The position numbers were made by a program, and so were the translations under genes. From NCBI RefSeq assembly GCF_033473495.1, contig NC_088936.1:2294001-2358000 (forward strand): a DNA stretch of 64,000 nucleotides, written 5' to 3'. This stretch comes from Cercospora beticola (taxonomy: Eukaryota; Ascomycota; Dothideomycetes; Mycosphaerellales; Mycosphaerellaceae). The notes under the pieces were generated by a model. That model saw nothing but the letters and a program-made list of their open reading frames with translations. It was not told the origin of the DNA and ran no database searches. Positions 20,695 to 31,163 of the stretch are shown in pieces (within the stretch, counting starts at the first letter, position 1; each line of letters opens with the position of its first letter).

Positions 20695-23600
20695 ATAGTA
20701 TCTAAAGTATCTTAATCTCTATTAGAGAATAATAATATTAATAAAGTTATATACTTAACTATAGAAGTAAAAGACAAGTATATACTATTAAAATAGCTAC
20801 TTAACTTCTATACTTTATTATATATAACTAACTAAGAATTACTTTTTAGAGAACTAAAGCCTCTTTAGAGGAAAAAGTAGATTAAGGTTAGAGGTAGCTA
20901 TCTAATAGCTATATATATAGGAGATATAGTAATAAGTAGAAGAAGAGGAAAATAGATTATTCTTAAGAATATTCTCTTTATATCTAGTCTAGAAGTAAAT
21001 CTTGTTTCTTAGAGCTAATTTAGCTAGTAGTATAGTATTTAACTACTAAAATTTATACTTATTTTATTATCTAGGAAACTAGTTATCTAGATAAAACTAT
21101 TAGAAGGAGTACTATTTATTAAGAAGATTAATGATATATTATAGAAGCTTATAATATTATACTTTAATTAAAAGCAAGAGAATAAAGCCTATATCTTTAA
21201 AGCCTAAGAAAAGATCTAAGAATAGTAGGAGCTTTAGTATAGGAGACTTATATATTTTAGAGAGAGTCTTCTTAGAAACCTATATAAAGTATCTAACTTA
21301 AAGGCTTAGATTCCTATTCTAAAGGAATACTAACTTTATAGAGTATATTCCTTAGTAAAAATAAAGAAATATAGAAGGAAAGAAATAGAGAGGAAACTCT
21401 AAAGGTTATCTCTAGTTTCTATTAATATCTATAGTCCTTTATCTATCTTAAAATTAGGATATAAATAGTAGCTTAAGATTATTAATAACTTCTTAAGAAA
21501 GAAATAGACTTTCCTAATAAAGTCTAAAGAAGATATACTAAGTATCCTTAAAAACTAGAAAGTAAAAGCTAAGCTATAATTAGGAAACTCTCTCTAGATT
21601 ATAAGGAGTAATAGAGCAAGAGAGCTTCTTACTATACTAAAGTAGTAGGAGAAGGAATATAGAATTTCCTTCTATATAACTAAAGTATATAACTCTATCT
21701 AGAATAGAGTAGTTAAGAGGTTAATCTAAACCTCTAAAGACTATATAATAGTAATACTAGAAGATGCTTATATATCTATTAAATTCTAGCTAGAAGCCTT
21801 AGTAGCCTATATAGTTATTAGAAACTCTCTTTCTAATAGCCTAGAAATTAATAGATTTAAAGTATTACCTAAGGAAGCCTTTTTAGGTATTTAACTCTTA
21901 GTATTATACTTTAGAGTTTAGAGTTATAAAGTAGTAGTCTATATAGATCCTAAGTCCTAGCTAGTAGAGATAAGATTAGATAAACTAATAAATAGAAGCA
22001 AAGATACTATATTTATTAAGTATATTCCTAATACTACTAAAATATAGCTCTTCTAGGAGCCTAATATAAGGGCTATTAAAGCCTATAATACTACTACTTA
22101 GTTTAAATATAAGAAAGAAGGAGATATAGAGCTAAATATTCCTAAGCTTAATTAAGTAAGTAGTATACCTATTAGAAACCTAGTTAGTAGACCTCTAAAG
22201 AAGCTAATAGTAGTTATACCTTCTATAGCTACTATACCTATAGCTATAGTAACTAAACCTATAGGTCCTAGCTAAATACTCTTTATATAGTTACTACTTC
22301 TACTAAAGAATAAGAAGGAGTACTAGAGAATAAAGAATCTAGAAGAAGAAAACTCTAGGGAACTATAACTCTAGTAGAAGAAAAGTAGAACTACTAAACT
22401 ACTTAAGCTAAGCTAGGAAGTTAATAGATAAGCTAGTCCTAGTACTAGTAGGAGACTATATTCTAAAGTAAAAGGATTAAATATTATATAGTAGGACCTA
22501 TAAGGAAATAAAGATTAGAAAAGGAACTAAAACTAAACTTATAGCTAAAAGAGAAGGAGATCTATTTTAGATAAAGGACTAGGCCTAGAGCTAAAAGCTT
22601 ATAGTATAGTAATAAAATAAGTACTTTAGAAGAGATAGAGAGAATATAGATAAAAGAAGGAGCCTAGTACTAAGTATTATAAAGTATTCCTAAACTAAGT
22701 CTAAAGCTAAGAATAGGAGTAGATTTAGGAAGCTCTATTAAAGGTTTAGGAGTCTATGTTTATAGCAATTGCTTCTTAAGTCTCTATATAGAGATAAGAG
22801 GTACCTATTCTAAAGTCCTATAAAGAGGCAATTTAGGATCCTAAATAGAGATATATATAGAAGGATATAGTCGAAAAGGAACTAACTATATTAAGAAGTA
22901 ATAATACTTAAGTAAAAGTTATTCTATCTAAAGGAGCAAACCTTATTATATCTAAGTAGGTATTTAATATAAAGAGATTAATTAGTAGAGCTATTAAGAA
23001 GTTTAAAGCAAGACTAGTTATAAGAGGTTTCTTTTAGAAGTTTAGAGTTAATTTCTAAGAGACCTTTATACTAATAGTTAGGTATAATACCTTAAAAGTA
23101 TTTATAGCTATAGTTTATAAGAAGGATCTAGAACTCTACTAAGTAGATATAAATAATATATTTACTAAGAGCAAACTTTAAGAAGAAATCTTTATAATTC
23201 TACTACTAGGAGTTAAGATTCTACCTAATATAGTTCTATAAATCCTAAGAAGCTTATATAGACTAAAGTAAGTAGTAAGAGACTAGAACAAACTCTATAT
23301 CTTAAAGTTAAAATAGATTAGGTTTATATAATTAGAAGTAGACCTATACCTTCTTATCTACTAGGAAAGGAATATTCTAATCCTAACCTATATAAATAAT
23401 ATTCTAATTATAGTACTAAAGCTAGAAGATATACTTTAGTTTAAGGAATAGCTAGGTAAAGTATTTAAGATTAAAGATCTTAGGGAACTAGAGAAAATCC
23501 TTAGGATAAAGTTAATAAGAGATAGATAAGCTAGAACTTTAAAGCTTAATTAAGAATACTTTATCTAAAAGAACTTTATAAAGCTAGGAATAACTAAGGA

Positions 23601-24803
23601 GATAGCTAACCTAACTCTCTTACTAATAGATAGTTATAATAGTCTAAAACTAATAGGCTTATATAATAAGAGAGAGAATAAAATAGAGTACTAAAGCTAA
23701 ACTAGTATCTAGATATAGCCTATAGTTATAATAAGACTAGATATTACTTTCTCTCTTAGAAGGTTAAGCTTATATATCTTAGACTCGACTAAGAGGTATA
23801 TATAAGCTCTAAAGAAACTAGTAAGATACCTAAGGTTATCCTAAGACTTAGGACTAATATTTAGAAGAAATAGAGGAAGCCTAATAGGATATTTAGACTC
23901 TAACTATATAATAGACAAAGCAGATAGAGTCTTAATCCTTAGGAGTATCTTCTTTCTTTATAGAGCTCTAGTTTCTTAGATAAGTAGGAAGCAAAAGTCT
24001 ATTATAATATTAATAATAGAAGCTAAGTATATAGCTATAAATATATATATAAAGTAATCTTAGTTCCTAGTAGTACTCTTAAGAGAGATAGACTATATAG
24101 AGTTAGTAGGAGAATACCTATTCTAACTAACTATAAAAGTATATCCTAATATAGTAAGAGAACTAAGACTAGTATAAATTATAGGAGACAATTAGGCAGC
24201 TTTAACTCTTATTAAGGATATATATATACCTATAAGAGATCTAAATATATTAATATTATATATAACTATATTAGATATCTCTAGTAGTAGAGGAAGATTA
24301 TAGTAGAATATATTCTAATAAAAGAGATAGTTACTAATAGCCTAACTAAACTAAAGAATAGGCTATAGTTTTAGGAGTTTATAACACAACTCTAGCTTAT
24401 ATAGGGAAAGGCAAAAGATTTATACTCTAACTATAGATTAAACTCTAGACCTTAGGATAATTAATAAAAGATATACTCTATAGTATTAGAAATATTACGG
24501 GATATATAAAACTAAGCCTAGGAGTTATACTATAGGAGAAGTAGCTTGCTATATATAATAAGTAATTAGGATCTAGGAATCTATATATAGTCTAAAAGGG
24601 AAAAGCCTAGAGAAGAAACAAAAGGTATATACTCTAGTAATAACGTTACTACGGGACCTACGATACTAGGCTAAGGAGTTAAACTAAGATAGATTAGGTA
24701 TATAGCTCTAACTATATAACTATAGTACCTAATAACTTATTATAATTTAGAGATAGATTTAAATATAGGAATATAGGCAGAAGACTATCTAGCCTAAGTA
24801 GGA
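20695..24803 (+). pseudogene. Copia pol remnant: protease, integrase, RT, RNase H
   Basis: In the plus frames readable Copia motifs include ILKNILFISSLEVNLVS (after the protease), the integrase piece with EINRFKVLPKEAFLG, and RT segments KARLVIRGF, ETFILIVRYNTLKVFIAIV, ILRSLYRLK and LRELEKILRIK. The RNase H region has RLDITFSLRRLSLYILDS and EAKYIA. Stops are frequent and nearly all TAG or TAA from former CAG, TGG or CAA. The fragment 25,977-26,689 duplicates its 3' end but lacks about 172 bases present here at roughly 24,567-24,740. Confidence 0.85.
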
Positions 24804-25034
24804 GTATTAGAAAGTATAGTCTAGTTAGATATTCTAAGAGATACTTTAGAGATTAGAGTTAGGTAATATAGGTTATATAATACTAGGTTATATAACCTAG
24901 CTAATACCTATCTTAGGAGTAGAATATAACCTATAACTAACTAATATAATTAACTCGGTTAGTTCCTACTTATTATCTCTACTTCTACTATATTATACCT
25001 ATCCGACGAGTGCCTACGAGAATATAATTCGATA
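24804..25034 (+). repeat. Copia 3' LTR (LTR-B)
   Basis: This 231-bp copy, tattagaaag to aattcgata, follows a short purine-rich run (aagtaggag). It keeps CG where LTR-A has TA at two sites near its right end (tccgacgag and aattcgata), so it is the least mutated of the three copies. Confidence 0.88.
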
Positions 25035-25915
25035 GTTATAATAGTTATTCTAGAAAGAGAAGCAAATATTACTTCTTTCTATTTATATACTTAGGACCTA
25101 GCTAGGTAAGTATCTAAAAAGTAGAATACCTAACCTATATACTAGTATATTAAAGATAGATATAGAAAGATTAAAAGGTAAGTATAAGTAGAAAAGAGAG
25201 CTAGGTAACCTATAATACTAACTTAAACTAAATAGAAGGAAATTCTCTAGATAGTATAAAGCTAAGAAATAACGATATAGATATATCTAGACTATAAGGT
25301 ATAGTAGACTAAATATTAGTAGAATAGAAAATAGAAAAGAAATAGAGAAAAGAGAAAAGTAAGAGTAGAAAAGGAATAACTACTAGTATAGAAAACTACT
25401 ATCTTCTCTACTATTAGACTAACTCTATATAAAGGACTTACTAGACTAGAGAGTATAATAGTTATACTCCTAAGAATAGAGTATATTAGAATAAAGTAAT
25501 ACTTTACTAAAAGGAGAGTTCTAGGATTTATACTAGACTATAAATATAGATAGAGATATAAGATACTAAAATATATATATATATTCTACTTAAAATAGAA
25601 CGAGAAAAGATATCTACTTTTCTAGATAGAGAGATCTATAAACTAGAAGGATCTAGCTAATATAAAGAGAAAGCTATATATAGTAGTAAAGTAGCTTATC
25701 TAAGAAGAAGTCCTAGACTAATTCTTACTTATAAGAGAAGAGGTATAGAGAAATAAAAGAAAAGAGAAAAGGAAGGATAGAGCCTAGTAAGAGAAGGACT
25801 TACTAGATACCTAGTATTATTTAAAGGAAAATAGAAGCGAAGGAAGCGGCTATATAGGCTATAAATAAAGAGATATACGAGAGTTTTTCGAAGGCTTTTC
25901 TCTCGACCGAAATCT
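25035..25915. repeat. Unidentified AT-rich RIP-degraded sequence
   Basis: This is A- and G-rich on the plus strand, with the same CpA loss as its surroundings. No LTR, inverted repeat or recognisable coding remnant was seen. Confidence 0.5.
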
Positions 25916-25986
25916 ATAGAGCGTACTACTTACTCTAGTTAAAAAGAGGTAGACCGGCGTATAAGAATTATCTATCTAATATAGTA
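25916..25986. repeat. 70-bp repeat unit, copy 2
   Basis: This second copy of 11,348-11,417 joins a Copia fragment through the shared ten bases taatatagta, so the fragment boundary is a microhomology junction. Confidence 0.72.
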
Positions 25987-26689
25987 AGAGAACTAAAGCT
26001 AGTATAAATTATAGAAGATAATTAGATAGCTTTAACTCTTATTAAGAATATATATATCTATAAGAGATCTAAATATATTAATATTATATATAACTATATT
26101 AGATATCTCTAGTAGTAGAGGAAAGTTATAGTAGAATATATTCTAATAAAAGAAATAGTTACTAATAGCCTAACTAAACTAAAGAATAAGCTATAGTTTT
26201 AGAAGTTTATAAAATAACTCTAGCTTATATAAAGAAAAATAAAAGGATCTCTATTCTAACTATAGATTAAACTCTAAACCTTAGGATAATTAATAAAAGA
26301 TATATACTATAGTATTAGAAATACTATAGTATATATAAAACTAAGCCTAGAGGTTATACTATAGAAGAAGTAGCTTACTATATCTAATAAGTAATTATAA
26401 TTTAGAGATAGATTTAAATATAGGAATATAGATAGAAGACTATCTAGCCTAAGTAGAAGTATTAGAAAGTATAGTCTAGTTAGATATTCTAAGAGATACT
26501 TTAGAGATTAGGATTAGGTAATATAGATTATATAATACTAGGTTATATAACCTAGCTAATACCTATCTTAGAAGTAAGATATAACTTATAACTAACTAAT
26601 ATAATTAACTCGGTTAGTTCCTACTTATTACCTCTACTTCTACTATATTATATCTATCCGATAAGTACCTATAAGAATATAATTTAATA
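25977..26689 (+). mobile_element. Truncated second Copia copy (3' end only)
   Basis: About 710 bases duplicate 24,150-25,034: the end of RNase H, the 3' untranslated part and the complete LTR-C. It lacks about 172 bases present in the larger copy, and its left end joins another repeat at taatatagta. It provides the duplicated partner that RIP would require. Confidence 0.82.
26460..26689 (+). repeat. Copia LTR copy (LTR-C)
   Basis: This 230-bp copy of LTR-A/B starts tattagaaag and ends aatttaata. Differences from the others are mostly transitions. Confidence 0.87.
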
Positions 26690-27590
26690 GTACTTATAAT
26701 ATATATAGATAGTCTTATTATCTTTATTTAATACTATATATACTATATTATACTTCTCGCGCGAGTACTAATAGTATAGATTCGGTACTACTATTCCTTT
26801 ATTAGTTTCTATAATTCTACTAGCTACTAACTACTTATTAAAGTTATTTCTAGCTATTTTCTTATACTACTTATCTTTTACTATAGCTTTATATAGCTAG
26901 CTTTACTATTTCTTAAGTAGATAGAACTAGAAGTTAGACGAGTTTATAGTAGTAGAGTTATAGAGAGTAAGAAGAACTTTATCGATAGTAATAGACTTAA
27001 AAAATTAATAAGTATACTATAAGTATACTACTAAGTAGATTTAAATATATAGTTTAGTAGTAGTATTATTCTCTATTTCGTAAAACTTAGTTAATTCTAA
27101 GATTTTACTAGTAGCTCGTATTAGCGATAGTAGTAGTAATTATACTAGACGTTTATATCTATAAAGAAATTATTAGTATAATAATTTATATTAGAAGATA
27201 GCTAGATATATATAACGAGCGTATAGAGCGTACTATAGACTAATTATAGAATAGTATTACTAAAATAGTATCGAACGTACTATAGTAGAAAGCTTATAGT
27301 AGAAGTTATAGTAAATAGTAAAGTAATATAAATCTTAAGCGCTATTATTTAGGCGTATATTAAATAGCTAAATAGGTTATTTAATACGATAATATAATAG
27401 CGACAATAGTAGTTACTATTATAGTTAATAAACTAAAGTAAATACTAAGGTATCGCGAGATTACGTAGTAGTAACTACTAAGGTTTAGGCCTCTATATAT
27501 ATATAGGCATATCGATTCTTCTATTATCTTACTATTATATACTTATTATAGCGCTACCACCTTATATAGTCCTTTATATATATTCGGGGA
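26690..27590. repeat. Unidentified AT-rich sequence at the right edge of the island
   Basis: This is RIP-like sequence with some CG left. A minus-strand frame around 26,700-26,900 stays open for about 60 residues but resembles no family I know. CpA returns after about 27,500 and normal composition by 27,590. Confidence 0.45.
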
Positions 27591-28170
27591 TCGGAGAGCA
27601 AGGCTACTAACTCTATGCTTCTACTCTCGAGAATCTGTACTAGTCGACTTTGGGCACAATTAGCTATCTAATTAGCAGTAATCCGTGCAGAACTGCCGAG
27701 TAAATGCTCTGCCTTGCTCCTATGTCCTATTATCCGCGTATGCATTTGACGGACTCTAAGGAGGCTCGGCTGCCACTTTCACTAATAGGCGTTACGCGGT
27801 GGGACTCATCGTAAATCTTTCAAACATAGCAGGCACACTGGGGCACACGCCTAGACTAGTACTCCACAACTCCCTGATCATTTGTGCACAGGCGAAACAC
27901 AAAAGCGGTATATTTCTCTCATTAATTCCAGCGCGATACACACATAGATGCCAAAGAGAAATCGTGAGATGAAACTATCAGGGAAGAATTGGTTAGATCG
28001 ATCCAGCTTTGGCTTACTCGCACACCAGCCAATGCAACTAACTCAACAACCAACGACATTGAGAGAAATCAAAACGCGAGCGACAGTTCGGCTAATGTGC
28101 TGCTCAGCATGATCACTTAATTCGGTATGGCCAGCTGTCTGTGCCCAAATCCTTACAGTGGTTGACTGCG
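27591..28170. other. Intergenic region, normal composition
   Basis: This lies between the island and the 3' end of the BTB gene. I see no supported gene or RNA here. Confidence 0.5.
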
Positions 28171-29074
28171 TCACAACGCCGTCGCATTGAATGCCAGTAT
28201 ATCGAGAACGAAGTCGCCACCACCAGAGAACAGCTCCCTGCAGAGCTCAGTATGCAGCAGTCTACCGAGATCAGCAGCGATGCAATCAACAAAGACCCTT
28301 CTTGCCGGAGTCCTGGGATCGTCATACACGGCGCTTGTTGGGACGTCTGCTGTCGACACAATATCTTGACTGTCGGTCTCTTGCGGCTCCGGGTCCTTGT
28401 CAAGTTTCTTGGTTTCTGAAGTCTCGTTGCTCGGTGCATGCATAGAGCTGACCTCGAGATCTGTGGCTTCATCAGTGTCGAAAGCGTTCTCGTACAGGAG
28501 TCGCTTGAGCTCCACGACGACTGATGGACGCAGGGCGACTCGTGACGTGCTCGGCTCCACTCGAAGGCCCCAAGTATCGTACTGCGCGGGTGCACCCAGA
28601 AGTTCCTCCCCAAAGCGCGCCAGAGCTTGGTCCCGTAGCTCCTTCATCTGGAGGTAGTCCGCGAGAACGTAGACATATGCGGCGCGTTTGGCCTCGCTCT
28701 GTCTTGTCTGGCCTCCTCTTCTCCGGAATTCGCCCACATACATGAATTCCATAACCGACCCGAAGCCGTCGCTGAAAGGGAACTCGGGCCTCCAGTACAG
28801 CTCAACCGGTGTACCTGGTTTGAGGAAACCCGGGTTCAATCTCCCCTTGAAGTAGCCCGATCGGCGGATCAAGACGTCTTGGTGCACTTGATATGTATTG
28901 CCGGGCACATTGACCTGAACAATGGTACTCTGCAAGCTCCTGGTTGTTTCAACAGCTTTCCGAGGTGATGGAGCTGCCAGTGACATACTGTGGTAGCGTA
29001 GACATGGCATCTTCCACGATCGGCTCCATATCATCGACCGCTGCGACAACCTTTTTGATCTTCTTCGGTTTCAT
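28171..29074 (-). CDS. BTB/POZ domain protein, two exons
   Basis: Exons 29074-28989 and 28939-28171 are joined across a 49-base intron (GTATGT...CAG), giving 284 residues. The upstream exon supplies the start MKPKKIKKVV. Residues about 33-150 form a BTB fold: a beta strand with VNVPGNTYQVHQDVLIRRSGYFK, the acidic FPFSDGFGSVMEFMYVGEF segment, then AAYVYVLADYLQMKELRDQA helices. This is the usual fungal arrangement, in which BTB proteins dimerise or recruit Cul3. The C-terminal half has an acidic low-complexity stretch (about 195-230) and a conserved-looking end (FVDCIAADLGRLL). No second known domain is seen. Fungal genomes carry many such single-BTB proteins of unknown role. It is the first gene beyond the AT-rich island. 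Confidence 0.8.
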
Positions 29075-29698
29075 GTTGGGCTTTTGATTTAGTAGAAGAA
29101 CATCGCTTCCAGGCCGGCCTGTTCTTTATCAATAGCGTGAAAAGCGGGGAAGCCTCGACTCACAGGGGGCAAATCCTGTGACTGTCGACGCGCATGCTCT
29201 AGTTAACCAATAGACTTGGTTGTGCACGGCTTCATTGTGCAGTAAGCGCCGCGCCTCTCATGACATGAAACGCGCGAGGTGCTGTGTCTGTCTCGTCTGT
29301 GTAGCAGCATTGCGCAAGGCGCACAACTGTATGATCAATAGTGTTCATTGTATGTTCACTGTGCGTGACACCGTAGTACAGAGTGGCACACGCGGCGCGT
29401 TATAGTAGATTGCACCAACTACGCGGAGTCGTCAACAGATAGCACGTGCAATCGAGGCTTACTTGGATAGATCTTTCCGGCACTTTTACGCCTCTTCGCT
29501 GGACCTGATCCTCATTACTCTTGTGGGAAAGAGTCGAGCCTCGCAATTTCTATCGTTAAGGAGAGTCGAATCTCAGACGCTTCTTTATTGCACATTATTA
29601 GCCGTAGCTATCGCGTGAGAAAGAAAGCCTCTATCCCGCCTGAGAAAATTGTGCTTCCAAGCATCGATCTTGAGACCCTCACTTATGTATTACTCGGT
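29075..29698. other. Intergenic region between the BTB and ankyrin-deaminase genes
   Basis: It holds the BTB promoter and the 3' flank of the ankyrin-deaminase gene. No conserved coding frame was seen. Confidence 0.5.
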
Positions 29699-30793
29699 TT
29701 AAACACCTTCGGAACGATCCAGAACTGCGATTCTCAAACCCATGGCCGAGTTCACCGCGGCGATGAATCTCAGACAATCGTTGCATGGCGGACGGCTAAC
29801 AAGAATTGTTGCCTTTCTCAGCGGGACGGGTGGCTTCGCGTCCAGTAAATCCTCATGGTCTTCGGACTCAATCAGCGCGTGTGCGCTAATGAAGTACGCA
29901 ATCAGCTGCTTCTCTGCGTGACAGGCAGAGAATAGACCTGGATTCCCACGATCACGTTGATTGTCGACTTTGAGCTGGTGTCCGACAATCGCAGAAATTC
30001 TGATGACTTCGTCTGTCCAGTCACTGCCAGACACCGTGACCTTCGTCTCTTCATGACTCCAGCCGCTCATAGCCGCCACTAGAGGGTATGGGGATGGTCG
30101 TTGTAAAGTCGCGATTGTTTTCCATCCGTTTGGGACAGGGAAATCTGCCAGGGGGCCAATGAGCGATATGATTCCCTGACTCGTTCTCTTGAACGAATGC
30201 GCTTGAAAGGTCGGATCCCTTGTAGTGGCCTGTTGACCCACGCTAGCCTCTGGCTGCTTCAACAGCTCAAAAATCACTCGCCGTGCTTCATTGGCGAGAT
30301 ACGTCACCTCTTTATAGATCTGGTGCTCACCACCAGATCGCCGGAAGCGTTCCTCATCATTCTTCAGAGATGAATCTGCAAGGTCGGCTGCTTGGCAACC
30401 ATCACTATCGTAAAGATCCTTCTTTGCGCCATTCTTTAAAAGATGCTTGACATTCTCTATTCGTCCCCAAAGGGCTGCTTCCATGAGCGGCGTCCGGCCA
30501 GCCTTGTTCTGATGATCAGTATTTGTTCCGTTATCCAGCAGAAGCTTCACTATCGCCGGGTACTTCTCGCAGGCTGCCAGATTTAATGCCGAATCACCTT
30601 TCTCATCTGTGCCGAACAGGAAGAGCTCAACCTCTGGGCTAGTGCGTATGTATTCCTGCACGCATTTATAATCTCCAAACGCCACCATTTGGCCCACGAC
30701 ATGATCTAGCCTCTTTGTAGATAGAGTGTTTTCACCTCCAAAGTACTTATGGAGATTTCGAAACATTTCATCTTCGAGGCCGAGTGTGATCAT
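29699..30793 (-). CDS. Ankyrin-repeat protein with C-terminal DYW-like nucleic-acid deaminase domain
   Basis: The 364-residue model starts at ATG 30793. The open frame continues upstream to about 30,907 without another ATG, so the N-terminus is uncertain and an unseen upstream exon is possible. Residues about 60-127 are ankyrin repeats (GDSALNLAACEKYPAIVKLLL and GRTPLMEAALWGRIENVKHLL). The C-terminal 100 residues have a zinc-deaminase pattern: CHAEKQLIAYF (His292-Ala-Glu294) and RPPCNDCLRF (Cys337, Cys340), after a conserved-looking VSGSDWTDEVIRIS segment. HxE...CxxC is the active site of the cytidine deaminase fold, and the HAEKQLIAYF form resembles the DYW group, for which ankyrin fusions in ascomycetes have been described. 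Substrate and role are unknown; RNA or DNA editing, or a self/non-self effector, are possible. It diverges from the GT32 gene. Confidence 0.78.
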   Translation of the reverse strand: MITLGLEDEMFRNLHKYFGGENTLSTKRLDHVVGQMVAFGDYKCVQEYIRTSPEVELFLFGTDEKGDSALNLAACEKYPAIVKLLLDNGTNTDHQNKAGRTPLMEAALWGRIENVKHLLKNGAKKDLYDSDGCQAADLADSSLKNDEERFRRSGGEHQIYKEVTYLANEARRVIFELLKQPEASVGQQATTRDPTFQAHSFKRTSQGIISLIGPLADFPVPNGWKTIATLQRPSPYPLVAAMSGWSHEETKVTVSGSDWTDEVIRISAIVGHQLKVDNQRDRGNPGLFSACHAEKQLIAYFISAHALIESEDHEDLLDAKPPVPLRKATILVSRPPCNDCLRFIAAVNSAMGLRIAVLDRSEGV

Positions 30794-31163
30794 TTCGTTA
30801 GCGCTCTGCCATTTCTTGCATTGTGCAGGCTGTTGGGAGTCGTGAGAAGGTGCAAGTGGAATGTCTTCGATGCAGACCACCCCAGCCACAGACACAGCCA
30901 CAGCCACAAGCCAACGCTTGGGGTCAAAAGTTCTGGAGCGCGTATTCTAGCACGCGCGTTCTGTCCTGCGCCGGGCAGGCAGTGATACTTTTCACCAACC
31001 GCAGACGCACGCCGGACGGCAGCAAGTGGCATGTGCTGCAACTGCAAAGTTTGCGAGTCTCTGTACGCAAGTGGCTATGTACAGACTGATCCACTGTCAG
31101 CTCTCTCGCTTCACGAACCATTCTCCTGAGAAATCTCGAACGTCGTGCGTGGAGCATGGCATC
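30794..31163. promoter_or_regulatory. Divergent region between the ankyrin-deaminase and GT32 genes
   Basis: The 370 bases between the start codons include a short (CACAGC)n-like run at about 30,888-30,907. The minus-strand frame of the deaminase gene stays open through part of it, so some of this may be coding. Confidence 0.35.

Larger units (their letters stand above)
11746..25034 (+). mobile_element. Ty1/Copia LTR retrotransposon, RIP-inactivated and split by a nested Gypsy element
   Basis: The element runs from LTR-A to LTR-B, and removing the nested chromovirus and one copy of its target duplication leaves about 6.13 kb. The order is Copia-type. A gag remnant carries a degraded zinc knuckle (about 13,255-13,330, Cys changed to Tyr), then comes the chromovirus insertion. 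After it follow the protease and flanking region (about 20,790-21,020, readable as RRRGK...ILKNILFISSLEVNLVS), integrase (about 21,350-22,000), reverse transcriptase (about 22,820-23,560) and RNase H (about 23,860-24,300, ending with NILF and the LTR). The catalytic YVDD-type motif reads YINN near 23,385-23,405. Dozens of in-frame stops rule out activity. Confidence 0.9.
9816..27590. repeat. AT-rich island mutated by RIP (repeat-induced point mutation)
   Basis: About 17.8 kb is dominated by TpA, with CpA and its complement TpG almost absent. In the 60 bases from 10,021 I count 20 TpA and no CpA or TpG. Coding remnants of retroelements show TGG and CAG codons turned into TAG and conserved Cys turned into Tyr, the result expected from C-to-T change at CpA on both strands. 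CpG persists in parts, so simple loss of methylated CpG does not explain it. No intact gene was found inside. Both edges are sharp: normal composition resumes at about 27,590. RIP acts on duplicated DNA before meiosis in ascomycetes, and such islands are usually heterochromatic. Confidence 0.92.

Noticed and set aside
30794..30907. Upstream extension of the ankyrin-deaminase protein starting MAVAVSVAG
   Set aside because: The first codon is GTG and no in-frame ATG exists upstream, so I used ATG 30793, while noting a possible unseen exon.
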